From assembly GCA_947034895.1 (NCBI GenBank), contig OX344764.1, positions 18,724,001 through 18,788,000 of the forward strand: 64,000 bases of DNA, in the 5' to 3' direction. The position numbers were made by a program, and so were the translations under genes. Positions 32,601-45,400 of this stretch are shown piece after piece (position 1 is the stretch's first letter; each line of letters begins with the position of its first letter). The stretch comes from Rhytidiadelphus loreus (taxonomy: Eukaryota; Streptophyta; Bryopsida; Hypnales; Hylocomiaceae). The notes beneath the pieces were generated by a model. That model was not told the origin of the DNA. It saw nothing but the letters and a program-made list of their open reading frames with translations, and searched no databases.

Positions 32601-35074
32601 CTACATGTGAACTGACAACTTATAAACGCATAGGTTGCTGCGGCTAACACCAATCTCACACAAACAACTATTCAATGTAGTTACTTCTAGATATGCTATG
32701 ATTTCAATGATATGTAAGCTTGATGCATTTCTTACTCAAGCGACAGAGGCAGTGAATGCGCCGCCCCAAGGCTCGCAGGTTGTCAGCTTCTTCCACACTC
32801 AAACCTTCGGGCACACGTTGCACAACTGGAGGATAAATAGGTGCGGGTGGTTTCCACAGCATCAATGGAATTTGGGGCCTTGTGTTCCAATTATAGTTGC
32901 GTCCACGAAACACATAGAGCATGCTCTTGGAACGGCGAATTATCTTTCCCCCAGACTTCTCCTGTTTCATGGAAACACTGCCATCAAACAACTGCTATAA
33001 TTGGCACATCAACCACAGAAACCCAAATCCGACGGCACTCTCAAACAAGCTAAGAAAGTGCGTAAGAAACGAAATTTAAGATAACCTTGCTCTCCTACAG
33101 CGAGTTAGTTGAACGGGTTGGGGAAATGTTCAGACCTCAATCACAGAACAGAGATTATTCATGTCCACGGTGGGAACCCCATAGCACTTAATTCTACAAA
33201 CACGTCGTCGCTTCCAGTGTCTATGCAATAGATCCAGCATGTTGTGCGTCAGCCCATCCTTCCCTTCATCAAGAACATTAAACCAAAAGACTCAGATCTC
33301 AGCTCAGTGTTGGTTTCGCATTTTGGGCAGTGTTGATTATGGGTGTACATACCTTACAGAGTTGCAAAAAGAAAACTTGCACAATATTATCTGCTAGATA
33401 AAACTTAAAATACAGCAAGGAAGGCCAGGATTTTACCTTACAGAGTTGCAGAGGCACACTTGCACAATACTATCTGCTAGATCAAACATAAACCACAGCA
33501 TGGAAAGCCAGGAATTTACCGAGATCAAGCTTCCGACGGCGCAAAACGCAAGCCTCCGCTACAAGCTCCCGCACTTCATCTTTACTCAACGGTTCGCCCA
33601 AAATTTCCTCCCGTGTACGTCCCAGACAGGGGCCTGTACCCTCAAGGAAGGGTCCAGGCGGTGCCACTTTTCTAACCTTGGTCATTGCCGCTGGTGGCAA
33701 GTTGAAAGAATCAAACTGCCGCGGGGCTCTCTTCGTTGGTTCGTAAGGGCGTTTGCCAGTCCAAGGCCTCGCCATGTTCTCAGGTCCGAAAGGCGAGTAC
33801 ACAGGCTCCCTCAACCCAATGGGAGCTACCTTCGGATGCTCGGAGTAACTGAACTGACAAGGGTGATCAGGCTTTATAACAGCAGGCACAAAGTCTTGGA
33901 AGAAAACGGACTTCTGCTTGAAGTAAGGCTGGAGTCGCAAATGGTTTTCCTTTTGTTGTTTCTTGACTATTGCAGAACGAGATTGGTCTCGGTTGGGATG
34001 CTTCCCTTTTGTGTACTTTGAAAATTTTGCAGGAATGGAAGGATACGATTTGGAGATTGTGAATTCAGGCCCATATCCGAGATCGTGTCGAGAATCCTCA
34101 TCATCCAAGTTCCAGGCCATAGAATCCTCTCTGCGCTCTTCACCAGACCAGAGGTCGTCCTCAACCTGCTTCCACAAAGTATTCGAATTCCATTTGATAA
34201 GAACATAACATTCTTGAGGAGCTGCCTGACCATCCTTGGAATCAATGTAACAGTGCGAACAGAGAGCCAAGAAAAGGAACAATCTTGAGTTCAGGTTATA
34301 TTTGCAAAGGTAGGTGTGGCTCGCATTAGAATTATTTCTTTCTTTCATCCAGCCCTTAGTTGGTATTTTCGCATGTGAGCTCATTTGCATGCCTGGCAAT
34401 GAAATAACTTGCTTCAAAAAAGGACTAGTTCTTCAATATTTCAGTGCTTCACGTTTCTTTTGGACTCCAGATTCTTTTTGTGTAAGCTGTATACTACTCT
34501 AGAATGTTGTAAATAAACACTGACGCCGAAGCAGAGCAACTAATCAAAAATACCCTGATCCTGCTACATGCGCGATTCATCCAGATTAGGTTTAAATATA
34601 GGATGGACTCACCTTTGGATCTAATGATGAGCTCCGATCCTCTTGATTACTTGTTTCATAATCTCGTATATCATAATCTCGTATATCCTCCACTTGACCA
34701 TCCCTTCGTCTCCGGACGAAAGAATTGCTATCCTTCCAGTCTTCAGCATCCTTGCCTTGGAGCTCCACTAGATCATTACTTAAGCCAGATTCCCGGCGTT
34801 GCTCCAGAATATCCAAAAATATACTCGACAACTTGTAAGGAGAACTAGTTTTGGCCTGCTCATTCCCTAAACCTTGTCGTTGCATCCATGGAGAAGATGA
34901 TGCAAGAACGGAAACTCTGGGTTGAGGAGGACGGTAAAATACTGAAGGTGACTGCACTCGTTTCCGAGAGATGAGACTACCCACGGAGGAAGTATGCAAA
35001 CACCAGTTTCGACGCTGAATATCTAGTTTGCAGTGAAACATCGACGTGGGTGATACAATAAGCCCCACTGCCAT
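26218..35074 (-). CDS. CAF/CFM fusion: five-CRM-domain plastid splicing factor
   Basis: Fourteen exons: 35074-34613, 34234-33520, 33263-33136, 32961-32736, 32222-32095, 31571-30510, 29983-29557, 29323-29193, 29092-28890, 28770-28632, 28341-28185, 27655-27318, 26819-26760 and 26283-26218. Phases agree throughout, giving 1413 residues. The N terminus looks like a plastid transit peptide. CRM1 (about 373-480) has [20 protein letters not shown] and [14 protein letters not shown]2 (about 490-575) ends [18 protein letters not shown]. Both are typical of CAF1/CAF2. After an acidic linker come CRM3 (842-930, [18 protein letters not shown]), CRM4 (about 1035-1118, [20 protein letters not shown]) and CRM5 (about 1240-1350, [26 protein letters not shown]), typical of CRS1/CFM2/CFM3. 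A coiled tail and a short acidic end follow. CRM proteins bind plastid group II introns; CAFs do so with CRS2. The single exon 31571-30510 encodes both the end of CRM2 and the start of CRM3. Confidence 0.88.
27018..27239. mobile_element. TTAA miniature element in a CRM gene intron
   Basis: It begins TTAACCCCTAATAGCCC and ends GAGCACTTGGGGGTTAC, an imperfect terminal inverted repeat. The body is homologous to 27840-28026 in the same orientation (ACGATAGAAA, ATTACAATCGAC-like, AATAGCTTCCAAA). It lies in the intron between the exons at 26819 and 27318. Confidence 0.7.
27840..28026. mobile_element. Second TTAA miniature element, adjacent CRM gene intron
   Basis: It begins TTCACCCCTAAGTGCCC and ends GGGCAACTAGGGTTAA. 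It is the same subfamily as 27018-27239, in the next intron (between 27655 and 28185). Confidence 0.7.
31893..31971. mobile_element. 79-bp TTAA mini-element in a CRM gene intron
   Basis: It begins TTAATCCCTAAAGGACCGGG and ends GGTCCTTTAGGGGTTAA, with little between the inverted ends. Its termini match those of the 0.85-0.9 kb elements at 53184 and 62384, so it looks like a strongly deleted member of that family. It lies in the intron between 31571 and 32095. Confidence 0.75.
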
Positions 35075-35903
35075 CTTCTCTTCTTCGTTCCTCTTTCTCT
35101 ATTTTACCATGTACTGCCCTCAGTCATCGAAATTGCCAGCCTAAATCCTGAACACAAGGTTTGTCCAAGCCCCCACAACCAGTAGCCACAACTCAGTTCC
35201 TTCACTCGCATTATCACGAATTGCAACAATTGGATACACGCAGACTTCAATTGAATACCCACTGTTCTAAATTCCTGAGTATTGCGTGCTAAACCCTAAG
35301 TCCTAAACCCTTAGCCCTAAAAACCCTGAAACCCTGAACTACGCGGCAGATACAATAGGCAAAGATTTTAGCCTAGATCAAGGATTGACAACGTAGACTG
35401 AGATTTTGTTGTACAAGAGAATTCCGAAGATTGAAAAGAGTATTGGAATCACACCTTGATTGAATTCTTTTAGTCAGACCCTGGATCAACGTATTGCAGA
35501 CGAAAGTGTTGCATGAACCTGTAAATTCGGAGAGTCGGCATCGAAGAAGAATTTTCAAAGAAGCTGCACAGCGCCATGACGCACTCACTCGCTACGAGAA
35601 GATTGTAGTTTATTTTAGCCTATATTGTGACTCACACTCGACCACCTGCCGCCCGCTCGCAACTAGCAGTTGCATAAATCTCTTATTTCTTAAGAAAATT
35701 CTAACGACACAACACAACACCAAGAACCCAAAGCACTAACTTTGTATACAACAAAAACTCTCCCAAGAAAGTTCACCAGACTGGGTTTCATGTCCAGTTT
35801 CATAGCCGGGTATCAACTTCATCTTCTTCCTCGTAGCATTTGGGCCATCCTCACTACTGTGGGCATCCTCATTCGAGATAGTGAAGCAGGACGAGTGACG
35901 ATC
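35075..35903. promoter_or_regulatory. Shared promoter between CRM fusion and S4 genes
   Basis: The two genes are divergent and their start codons are 829 bp apart. A cluster of telo-box-like motifs (AAACCCTAA and variants such as AAACCCTTA, AAAACCCTG) lies at 35290-35340. Such boxes are common in promoters of plant genes for translation and organelle biogenesis, which fits two genes for plastid RNA-binding proteins. Co-regulation is an inference. Confidence 0.55.
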
Positions 35904-38900
35904 ATGGCTACGGCGATGGCGAATGTGGTGCAGGCAAATCAAAGGATAGCAACGCACCTTTGTGGCGCCGCTGTGATTAATCCTCTTCGCTTCGTGCCTC
36001 AATTTCTTGTTGTTTCCAGAGCTCCAAAGCTCCGCTATGGCTACTCGCTTCGCAAAGCAGGTGAGGATGGATTCTAAATTAGGTCGTGGTGTTTTCTCAA
36101 AGCTTTCTTTCCGAATTCTTTTGTTCGTTTGGTTTTGAACTGGCCATTTCAAAGGTTGCCTCAGGATGCACTTCTTCTTCTTCGTCTTCCACAGGGCTAT
36201 GTTGTCATGCGGCCGTGCTTTCACGTGACGAGAAGAGCCAGCTTCTCATGGGTGTGGAGAAAAACCATGTGGAGGATGTTGCACGCGTTCTAGAGCTGGT
36301 ACATTTTACATTCCAACACATGGTTTCTAAATATTCTAATCCAATACATCTTCCAATTCTTTTCTTTTTTTTTTCTCTTTCTTTCGTTCAATTCCAATTG
36401 TGTACTGTTTATCCTGACCACCATAACATTTCTAGGGAAGATTTCTTGAGCATGAAAAGGAATTGGCATGAAAAGGAATCTCTGACACCTTGTTTTGCGA
36501 ATTTGAACAATTGAAAGTTCCTTAAGTCATTGAGCCATTGTCTTCACATGTGAGAGTATGTTAGAGCTTTATTTCACTTGATTTGGTATGACTTTGCTCT
36601 ATTAGCCCTTAAATGGTAATGTTTCAAGAGGTGCCATGGTACTTCAACTCAAGACTGTTGTGCATGGTTTCAATTATGGATAACCAAACCATCTTTTTAC
36701 GTATTTTGATTTTACTTTTTCTCTTTCATTCTTTCGTTCCACTTCTAAAGATGTATTTATCCAGGCACGAAGCGCAGCAGATAGATGGGAAGTGGCACAT
36801 TCAGCGTTTCTCACCCCTCCAGTGTTGAACGATGCCCTAATTGCAGTGCGCAAGTTGTCAGATGTGGGTGCTTTAGTCTCGGGTGGCTATGCCCAGGTAC
36901 CGTCTCTTCGTCGAAGCTTTTAATGCAAAGTCTCTTCTCTTTTCTGCATTTTTGTCTCATTTTTTAGCATTGCTAAGTACTGTTGACATAACATTCTTTC
37001 GAAGTCCACTGCTTCTCCCAGGAATCTATATCTATCATTCTCATTTAGGGTTTTCAGAGTGCGAGCTTTTCATTCCGAGAATGTAGGCAATTTGCTAACG
37101 CAAATTGAAAACTCTGTGGGGGGAGCCTTGAGGTCCGAACTCTCGTCATAGGTATTAGTCTACAGAGAATTTTCAAGTATAGTTAGAGAATCACTTCTTA
37201 TTGCGAACGCCAGTCTCATACTTCTTATTGCGAACACCCCTATTTGGGATGAGATTTTGATTCAGAATCGTGTGGGCCCAAATTTTAGATAGAAACAATG
37301 AAATCTCACAAATTGCGAAATCAAACACTCTCAATTTTATCAAATGTTTATGCAAATTTGCATGCTGGCTGTTATCTTGCTAGTACTAACATGGCAAAGA
37401 GCCAATAGGTCAGAAAGCGACCCAATATTAGGTCAGTTATGGCATAATGCCATGTTGATTCCGATTCTCAAAGTGAAGGATGCAGGCTTATTACGGCTAA
37501 CGAATGTTATGGAATATGGTTGTTTTTTGTGAGGAATAGTGTGAGGTGATTCGCTTCATGATGTTGATAATATGGGAGTGGAATATGTTGGGTACATTGG
37601 GGTAGGCAGAGAGGTGCCGGCTTTCAGTTGGACATGCAGAGGCCATCGAAGCAGCCAGTGTTGAAGGAGGGGAAGCTGGTTACCCCGGAGCAGTTTGTGC
37701 TTTGAGGTGTGTTTGTTATGGTTTCGATTTCCCAGTTTCAAGGTGTTTTTAGGTATCCAATGTGCAGGGATGTTTATGCAGGACTGTCATGATGATGACC
37801 TTGGTGAATTACAAGGTGAAGGATAAGTGGTTACTGATTATGAACTTATTTGTGAACATAATCAGCGTCTCTGGCAATTTCATGTTTGAAACGGCCTCGC
37901 ATGGAGATTTTCTCGGGTCTATCTTGGGCACCGGTGTCACCCGTGACAAAGTTGGCGACATTATTATGCAGGTATATTAATTCTGCATCTTGTGGAGTTT
38001 GTAAGCTTCAGTCTGAAGTTTTATTTGACTCCTGGCTTTTTCTGTGCGCTGTAAGTTCAGACTTTACTGAACAAGAGCAAGGTGAATTTCTACTTATTAT
38101 GACGTTGAATGACGATCATGGCCTGTGAAGTTTGATGATATTTTATCTTTAAATAATGTTTTCAGTAAAATTACACTTCTTCAGGAAATTTTAGACGACA
38201 TACAGAGAATCTTCCTCATGATTCAAGGGTAGGTCTTCCTACATTCAGTCACAGTGATCATACAAAAGCCTCCCCTATGTATCATGGGGAGGCCTCTATA
38301 AGATCACCATGACCTTAGGAAACCTCCCCATGAATCGGGTAAACATTCTCTCAATGACGTTGACTGAAACTCTCTAATTTTACTGCAAATCATTTAAAAC
38401 TTTTTTAGCATAATTGGTGACCTAAATGTTGCAATTGTTAAATTCAGGGAGAGAGAGGAGCCCAGGTTTTGGTGGTCCCTGAGCTCGTTGAGTTCTTTCA
38501 GTCATCACTGGTGCAGGTTTGTTCGTTTACAAAATCAAGCCTGCGCTTCTATGTTCTATATATCGCCACGATGAAATTACAGTTTCTGCTTGAATCCTCG
38601 TACAACACTTCAATATTGCATGAGCAGATGTCTTTGGACGAGTTTGCAACTACGATTTGAAATGTGCAGCTTTGTGCATCCTGTTGCTATATTGGTGTGA
38701 ATTGATTCTTTTCCATGCAGGTTCGTAATGTAGGAGTACAAACGACAGCTATACCACTGAGTGCACTCCAAGTAAAAGCTCCTAGGTTGGCCTTTTGCAA
38801 ACTTTAACTGCGACTTCCTCTTTTTATTCTAGACTTTGTGGTCCTGTGAATTTTGTCTCTGGTTTCTGACACTAACTGTTTATTTCAGGGTGGACACTTT

Positions 38901-39553
38901 CAAGTCAGTGGAGGCTTCTTTGCGCGTTGATGCATTGACGAGTGCTGGTTTTCGTATGTCCCGGTCCAAACTAGCTGACCTGATCAGGTTCGTGGTATTG
39001 ATTTACTATCATTCACCGTCCCTTTTCAAAAACACCCTAGTTTTGTGATTCATGGTGAGAATTATTTTGACTTAATAAGTCCTGGACACTATTTCTAACC
39101 TCTGAAATTTAAATTGTCGTTTGTGGTAATGCAGTAAAGGAGAAGTGAGGGTTAACTGGAAAGAAGTAACAAAGACTAGTCTTTCATTAAAGACTGGGGA
39201 TGTGGTTTCCGTACGTGGGAAAGGAAGGATACAGGTACAATCAACCTCAACTTGGCTTCTCCGTAATACAGTTTTGAGCTTTGTTGTCTTCAGGGGAGAA
39301 ACTAAGCAATGGTTGGAAAATGTAGAAAGTTGTGTTATCCAATGAAAATGATGCGAAAACTATGTTCTTCTTTAGACCTGGAAACTGTGGGACTTATTTC
39401 ACAACATTTTTCTATACATCAATCATGAAACCTTTTCATTCCCTTTCAGTGTCTACTTTCGGGAATGTTTATGAACGGTGTGAATTACAGGTGGGACAAA
39501 TTGTCATGACAAAGAAGGGGCGGTATGCGGTGGAGCTAACACGCTACTTGTAG
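35904..39553 (+). CDS. Plastid S4-domain RNA-binding protein (photosystem II S4 domain family)
   Basis: Ten exons: 35904-36060, 36195-36298, 36765-36896, 37606-37706, 37866-37971, 38448-38516, 38721-38785, 38889-38987, 39135-39234 and 39491-39553, giving 331 residues. The N-terminal about 50 residues resemble a transit peptide. Family landmarks follow: EKSQLLMGVEKNHVEDVARV, WEVAHSAFLTPPVL, GGYAQAERCRLSVGHAEA, VSGNFMFETASHGDFLGSIL, GERGAQVLVVPELVEFF, then an S4 domain (about 245-310, ASLRVDALTSAGFRMSRSKL to the final TKKGRYAVELTRYL). The family is conserved between cyanobacteria and plastids (YlmH-related). The protein probably binds RNA in the chloroplast, possibly on ribosomes; its exact role here is unknown. 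An in-frame ATG at 35742 is less likely than 35904. Every phase matches, so the gene looks intact. Confidence 0.88.
38175..38360. mobile_element. Small hairpin element in an intron of the S4 gene
   Basis: It contains a strong hairpin (AAGCCTCCCCTATGTATCAT pairing with GGGGAGGCCT, about 38267-38297) plus flanking GTGATCAT/GATCACCATGA inverted repeats. A related, diverged copy is at 43270-43400, with the same spacing of AGGAGGTTCCTCTATGATAA and AGAGAGGTC-type blocks. No ORF. Confidence 0.5.
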
Positions 39554-41790
39554 TGTGCTCATTCTTGTAGTGTAGGCAATGCCTTCAGTTGCATGCCATA
39601 AAATGGTGATGTGAAATGGGAATTCAATTTCAAGTAGAGGTTAGATTTTGTAGGTGTAGAACTCCCATTCATTGTCTGCTAGCATTCAAATCCACAAGGT
39701 GGTACATGTTAAATTACTTAACCAAGTTTGTGTCATAGAGTTTACAGGAGGCAGCTTGTGTTACTCTCAAGAACAACTTTTTTCTTTTATCTAAGGCCTA
39801 GAATGACAAGGATTATGGATTATAATGCTTTTCTCATTATTCCACGAGCCCTTGATACAATTGTCTTAACACCCAATTTTGGTAGCCTTTAGATGATTGG
39901 AAAGTTGTTGTGAACTATTATCCATCACTTTAAGAATTAGAATCAAATTTTGACATATCTAGTTTAAGATGAGCTACACTCTTCATTCTATTTAGTGTTG
40001 CTTCCAGAAGCAAATTATTTTAGGCTACATCTTTTCATTGAAGAAATGTTTATTTAATTTTTTACTTTATAACATTTTGACACCATGGTTATTTCTTGAA
40101 CTATCTTAGTTAGCAAAAAATTACAACTTAAAGGAAAACATGTAGTTCAAAGTCAAAATAATTTTATTTTGAAAGCTACACTAAATAGAATGAAGAGAGT
40201 AGCTTTCAAAACTTTGAATTTTATTAAGGTAGAATTACCTAAATCCACTCACTTAAACTAATGTGCATGGATTGAGTCAAAGTTATGATTAGGAGTTATT
40301 TTTACTTGTAGACAATTAAAAATCATAATTTTTTTATTTTTTTTTTTTTGGAGAATTTTTGTATTTTCTATGAATTTTCAAAGTCACACCTAAAAGTATT
40401 CTATGGGTGCATATTTGAACCATTTTCTAAATGATCCAAACTAAAGGCTCCTATCCTTTGCAACTATGTTCTACCATGTATAAAGTTGGAGTCATCGCAC
40501 ATAGATGGTTTAAGGTCATATTTAAAATACTTAAGAAGATCTATACATCCCAGAAATGGGGGGAATCAAAGTGGGTACAACTACCTTAAGAAAAAAAAAA
40601 GATTCCAACTTCTTTTTAAAATTGGCATAAATGAAGGGTTTGTTCATCTTGTGTCCCACAAATTATCCCAAGATGTAAAGCCAGTGACTCCAAGACTACG
40701 CATCTATGTTAGGAAAGAGACTCTATAATATCTAGTAACGTAGAGGGACAAGAGAGGTAAGTAGAGATTCATACATGTGAAGAAGTTGAGGTAAATTAAT
40801 GTATGATAAGTTGTATTGGAATTATATATATTAATATTGGTTTTTTGATGTGTGGTACATGTCCTTGTAAAAGTAGGCCCATTGCCAAATGTGATTGCTA
40901 CAACTACCTTAATCCAAGAAGGATGCCATGGACAATAATTGTCTGATGAATGACAAGGAATTCTCCAGTGTAGGACAAAACTACAACTATTCATCCTTGG
41001 AATTTTTTTATAGAATTTGGAGAACATCTACAATAGCCTAACTTCCACTGAGTACTTTTGGATTTTTTTATTCCAATGACTATCACGGTTACACAATGCA
41101 TGATTTCGTCAAAATGTTGAATGCAACACAATAACTTATTTCCAAATTATCATCAAAATCACAACTGGATGACAATTGAATGCCTGGCCATGCACCTCAA
41201 AATTGCAGAATATAACCAAACGTGTTGATAAGACATGCAACCTCAAATATCCCCATGCGAACAGCAATCGGACAACCAAACATCTTGTCAGTTGGGAGTC
41301 GCACATTGAATCAACAGATGCAGAAACAGCATTAATTCACAACCAGGAATGTAACCTTAATCTTTTCAGAAATTGCAAGATTTACCTCATGAATCGCTTC
41401 ACAGGAATATTAATGTAAACTGGCTCATGATTCTGCTCTACACAATTTTAAACCACCATCCAACTCAAATCAATCTCAAATGGTCCGCATCTGGACCTCA
41501 CCTCGTGTTCTGAAAAAAAAAATTCACTAATCTACGTCGGCGACAATTGAGTCCTATGGTACAGGCGTTTTCACTACATCTATCAAACTTCACATGAAGT
41601 CGAACCTCGAGCCTCAACCTCGCGTATGAAACAAGGAGTCTTCACCAACTGCATATCTTCCCATTTAACTTGAAGCATAACCAGGTATCCAGGAAGAATT
41701 GTTCTTCCAAAGCATGAGATGTCCTCACCTCCCTAACTCACACGATGTCCTTTGACCCTACATTATTTTCTCAGGTCTTCAGCAGAACCC
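39554..41790. other. Intergenic region with one dispersed-repeat copy
   Basis: AT-rich 3' flank of the S4 gene to about 40900. Around 40908-41060 is a degraded copy of the 228-bp TTAA element (TTAATCC, GATGAATGACAAGGAATTC, ACTATTCATCCTTGGAATT). From 41100 to 41790 the sequence is less AT-rich but has no supported gene. Confidence 0.5.
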
Positions 41791-41799
41791 CACATGTTC

Positions 41800-42475
41800 T
41801 GTTAAGAATGTTATGATCGCAGTTGAGAAACAAGAAGGGGCTCCAAAATCATAAACTCGTCATCTCATCCCCAACGCTTACAAAGAATTGTAAATCTCCA
41901 AGATCTGACAGGGAGGGTTGCAGGGAGGGTTCCAGGAAGGATTTAGGGCTTAAAGTTTGGGGGTTATGTCATACACACCCATCTATCCTGCCATCAATGT
42001 TGGGTACCAAGGATTTCAACATGGGCATCTCAACGATTCTGCTCGCACTGGACAACAAGCTATCCTGAGAGCCAGAGGTCGTTAAGAATGTTATGATTGC
42101 AGTTGCAACACAGGAAGGTTGTCCAAAATCATAACCCCGTCATCTCTTCCTCAAGACTCGCAAAGAATGGTAGGTCTCCAAGATCTGCCTGGGAGAATTA
42201 CACAGGCAGGGTTTAGGGTTTAACCATCTAACTCGCCACTAATGTTGGGTGTCATGGGTTTCAACGCAGAGGCATGTCCACAATGCTGCTCACACTGCAC
42301 AGCAAGCTATCTCCAAGATCTAGCAGGGAGGGTTACGTACAGAGGCAGGAGTTTAAGGTTTAGTGGTTTTGTCATGCGCACCCATCTACCTCGCCATCAA
42401 TGTTGGGTACCATTAATTTCAACGCAGCGGGATCTCCACAATTCTGCTCACACTGGACAGCAAGCTATCCCTTGA
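41800..42475. repeat. Tandem triplication of the receptor kinase 3' end
   Basis: Three direct units begin near 41806, 42080 and 42310 (the last running into the coding end of the kinase gene). Each contains TCCAAGATCTG-type sequence, CAGGGAGGGTT, TTAGGGTTTA-like sequence, CGCCA-CAATGTTGGGT, TTTCAACGCAG and TTCTGCTCACACTGGACAGC. The last block encodes, on the minus strand, the final residues of the kinase ([14 protein letters not shown] and stop). The two downstream units thus contain decayed copies of the gene's last codons and 3' UTR. Confidence 0.8.
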
Positions 42476-45400
42476 CCCCGACGGCGTGCTCCTAATATAC
42501 ACGGGCGAGTTTCGGTAGAGCTCCGTGGAACTGGACGGGAGCGTCAAGAAGGAGTCGAAGCTGGTGAAGGGCGCAGTCCCATCCCGTCGACTGTCCAAGT
42601 TGCTTTCGTCCCCCCGGAAGCGACTGAGGTCGGAGCTTTCGAAGTCCGTGTCGCCCTGCAGCATGGCCACCACTCGGGACATGCTGGGTCGCCTGTCTGC
42701 GGAAGTTTGTGTGCACAGGAAGGCGATTTCCAGGATGCGCAGCACCTCCATCTCTTGGTCGATTTGGAGGCTGAGTTTGGAGTCTAGCAGTTGCTTCAAG
42801 CGGTCATCCTCGCGCAGCGTCCAGGCCTGGAAGTATTCCAACTCAGACTTGTCAAGTAGGGATTAGGATTTCACTATGGGAGCCTCGCTATGGGAGGTTT
42901 TGATTGTGTATCATTCTTTCGTTTTTTCGAGTAAGTTCCTACTCAAACTTCTTTGCATTCACTCTCACATTCATTGTTGTCAATGTAGCAGATCTCAATA
43001 AGTCAGTAAACATCAATTCACAACATATCTTTGACACTTTAACAAAGCCTTCTTCCATTTGGTCTAAATATGACAATTCACATCTCAAAGTTGGCACCAT
43101 GTAGCCTAAAAAGATGCAACCCTATCACCAAGGTACCAAATCAAAAATTATCAAATTCATGGATAAATAGGTGCATTCTTTCTTTTTATAGTTTCTCTAA
43201 AAGTAATTCATCAAATTCTTTTCTTCCTTGACATCCTTGTTGCTTAAACATAACTTACACCAACCTTGTTTTTTTAATGGTGATAGTGATAATAAGGAGG
43301 TTCCTCTATGATAATTAGAGAGGTCTTTATATATCAACATGAGCATGAAGAGACCTTTCCATGAATTATAGGGTAGATTTTTTTGAATGCAATCATCAAA
43401 ATATTCTTGAAAAGGGATCATTTTAGTTAAAACTCTATTTTATTACTTGAGATGGAAAAAGAAAATATGACTGTAAAAAACAAACAAAGGTTGCAAATAA
43501 AACTCACCCAGTCCAAAAGGTACATTTCATGTGTTGGCAACTTCAGATCGATATTTCTTCTTCCACTCACAATTTCAAAAAGTAGAACTCCAAAGCTATA
43601 CACATCTACTTTCTCGCTAAGTTGTCCTAACGTTGCATATTCTGGGGCTAAATAGCCTCTGCATAGTCCACATTTAAATATCAGCCAAAGTGTCTCCAGT
43701 CAAAGATTACAATTGAGTGTATATAGATTAGATAGTACACAATCTTGCAATTCATGGTACAATGTTTTCATTCAAAAAGTTAGAAGATTGAAGCCAAACT
43801 TACCTAGTGCCAGCTACATGAATTGTCATAATGTGGCTTTGATCATCCGGAAACAATAGAGCTAAGCCAAAATCAGCAATTTTGGGCTCTAGATTCTTGT
43901 CCAACAAAATGTTACTTGCTTTGATGTCCCGGTGAATGATTTTTGGCTGAGCTAAAGAATGCAAGTAGTGGATGCCATTTGCCACTCCAAAACAAATATT
44001 TCGGCGCACAGTCCAGGGAAGATCGACATTCCGTGTATTCTCTACATAAAAGCAACCACACAAAAGTAAACATTAGAATAGAATAAACAAATGAAGCTTT
44101 GATTTACTATAAATATATATACCAACACTACAAATGCAACATGGTCGGCATTAGTAGAGATTCCAATCATTTGACCACCAAGACTCTTTGAGCCCTATTT
44201 CACTTATTGCAAAATCCAAAGTTTTGCAAGATGACAAATGTTCTACATGATAAAAAATTCCTTGTTAGCAAAAACTCTAAATCTTAATAATAAGTGCTAA
44301 GTATGAATTTTCAAAATCAACAATGCACTTCAAAGTGACACTAAATATTGTTGTTAGACATTTGGTGTCCCTAAATGTGTGATTTTGGAATGTAGAGAAT
44401 GCTGGAATTTTAGTTTGTTGGTTTGGGGAATATTTATCCTAAGCCAAACACGTGGTCAACTACTTGGAAACTAAAGGAAACTCAGGACCAAATATGCAAA
44501 GCTTCCTTCTAATGGAGTCACAGATGAAGTTCACAGCCTGAGTATAAAATATCCATCAAATATATAATTTCTGTTGCAAGATTAAGAACTTACCGAACAA
44601 CACTTGCTCCAAATCACCCACTTCGACATACTCGTGTACTAGAAGGCGCTGATCTTTACGAATACAGCAACCTCTCAGTTTCACAAGGTTTCGATGCTTG
44701 ACCGCTGCCACCAGCACAATTTCGTTGAGGAAGACATCCAAGCTCTGTTGTGACTTCGAAAACAGTTGCTTCACCGCAACTTCGGTCCCATTCGGCAACG
44801 TGCCCTGCGCTCAGATTCAACGTGGATGACTCTCAGAACCTAAGATGAAATCAGCTACAAGCACCTGATTTTTGAGTCACATACGTAAGGTAGAGGACAC
44901 TATTTGCGTCCCTTTTGAGCATGTAAACCAATTTGTAAGAATGTGGTTTTTTGAAGACAGGTATAGAGTGGTGGAGATATCTTCGTGTACAAGCGGAGCC
45001 AAATCTGAGGAGATCAAATTTTTTATCACTATGTATGAATTTCTAATCCACTTTGAAAGGAGTTTGTAGACCACTATAATTGACATTAGAAAACTCCATT
45101 TTCATTAATGATGAAAGGTCAGAAATTCAGTCAAGTCATGCTTACACCTCTTGCTAATTGAAGGTCAACCAAAAATATGAAAGATGAGTTGCAGTCGAGT
45201 ATGAAACATTGATTTCCTAACAGTTTTAGTAACCTCTCCCTTCATTACTCAAATGCACGCAAGAACTCTTCTGTGCTTAGAACTCTATAGGCACATACCT
45301 TGTAAACCGCACCGTAATGGCCTTTCCCAAGCTTCATATCTGGATGGAATTCTCCAGTGGCAGCTCGAATTTCACCGAATGTATAAATCGTGGGCTTAAC

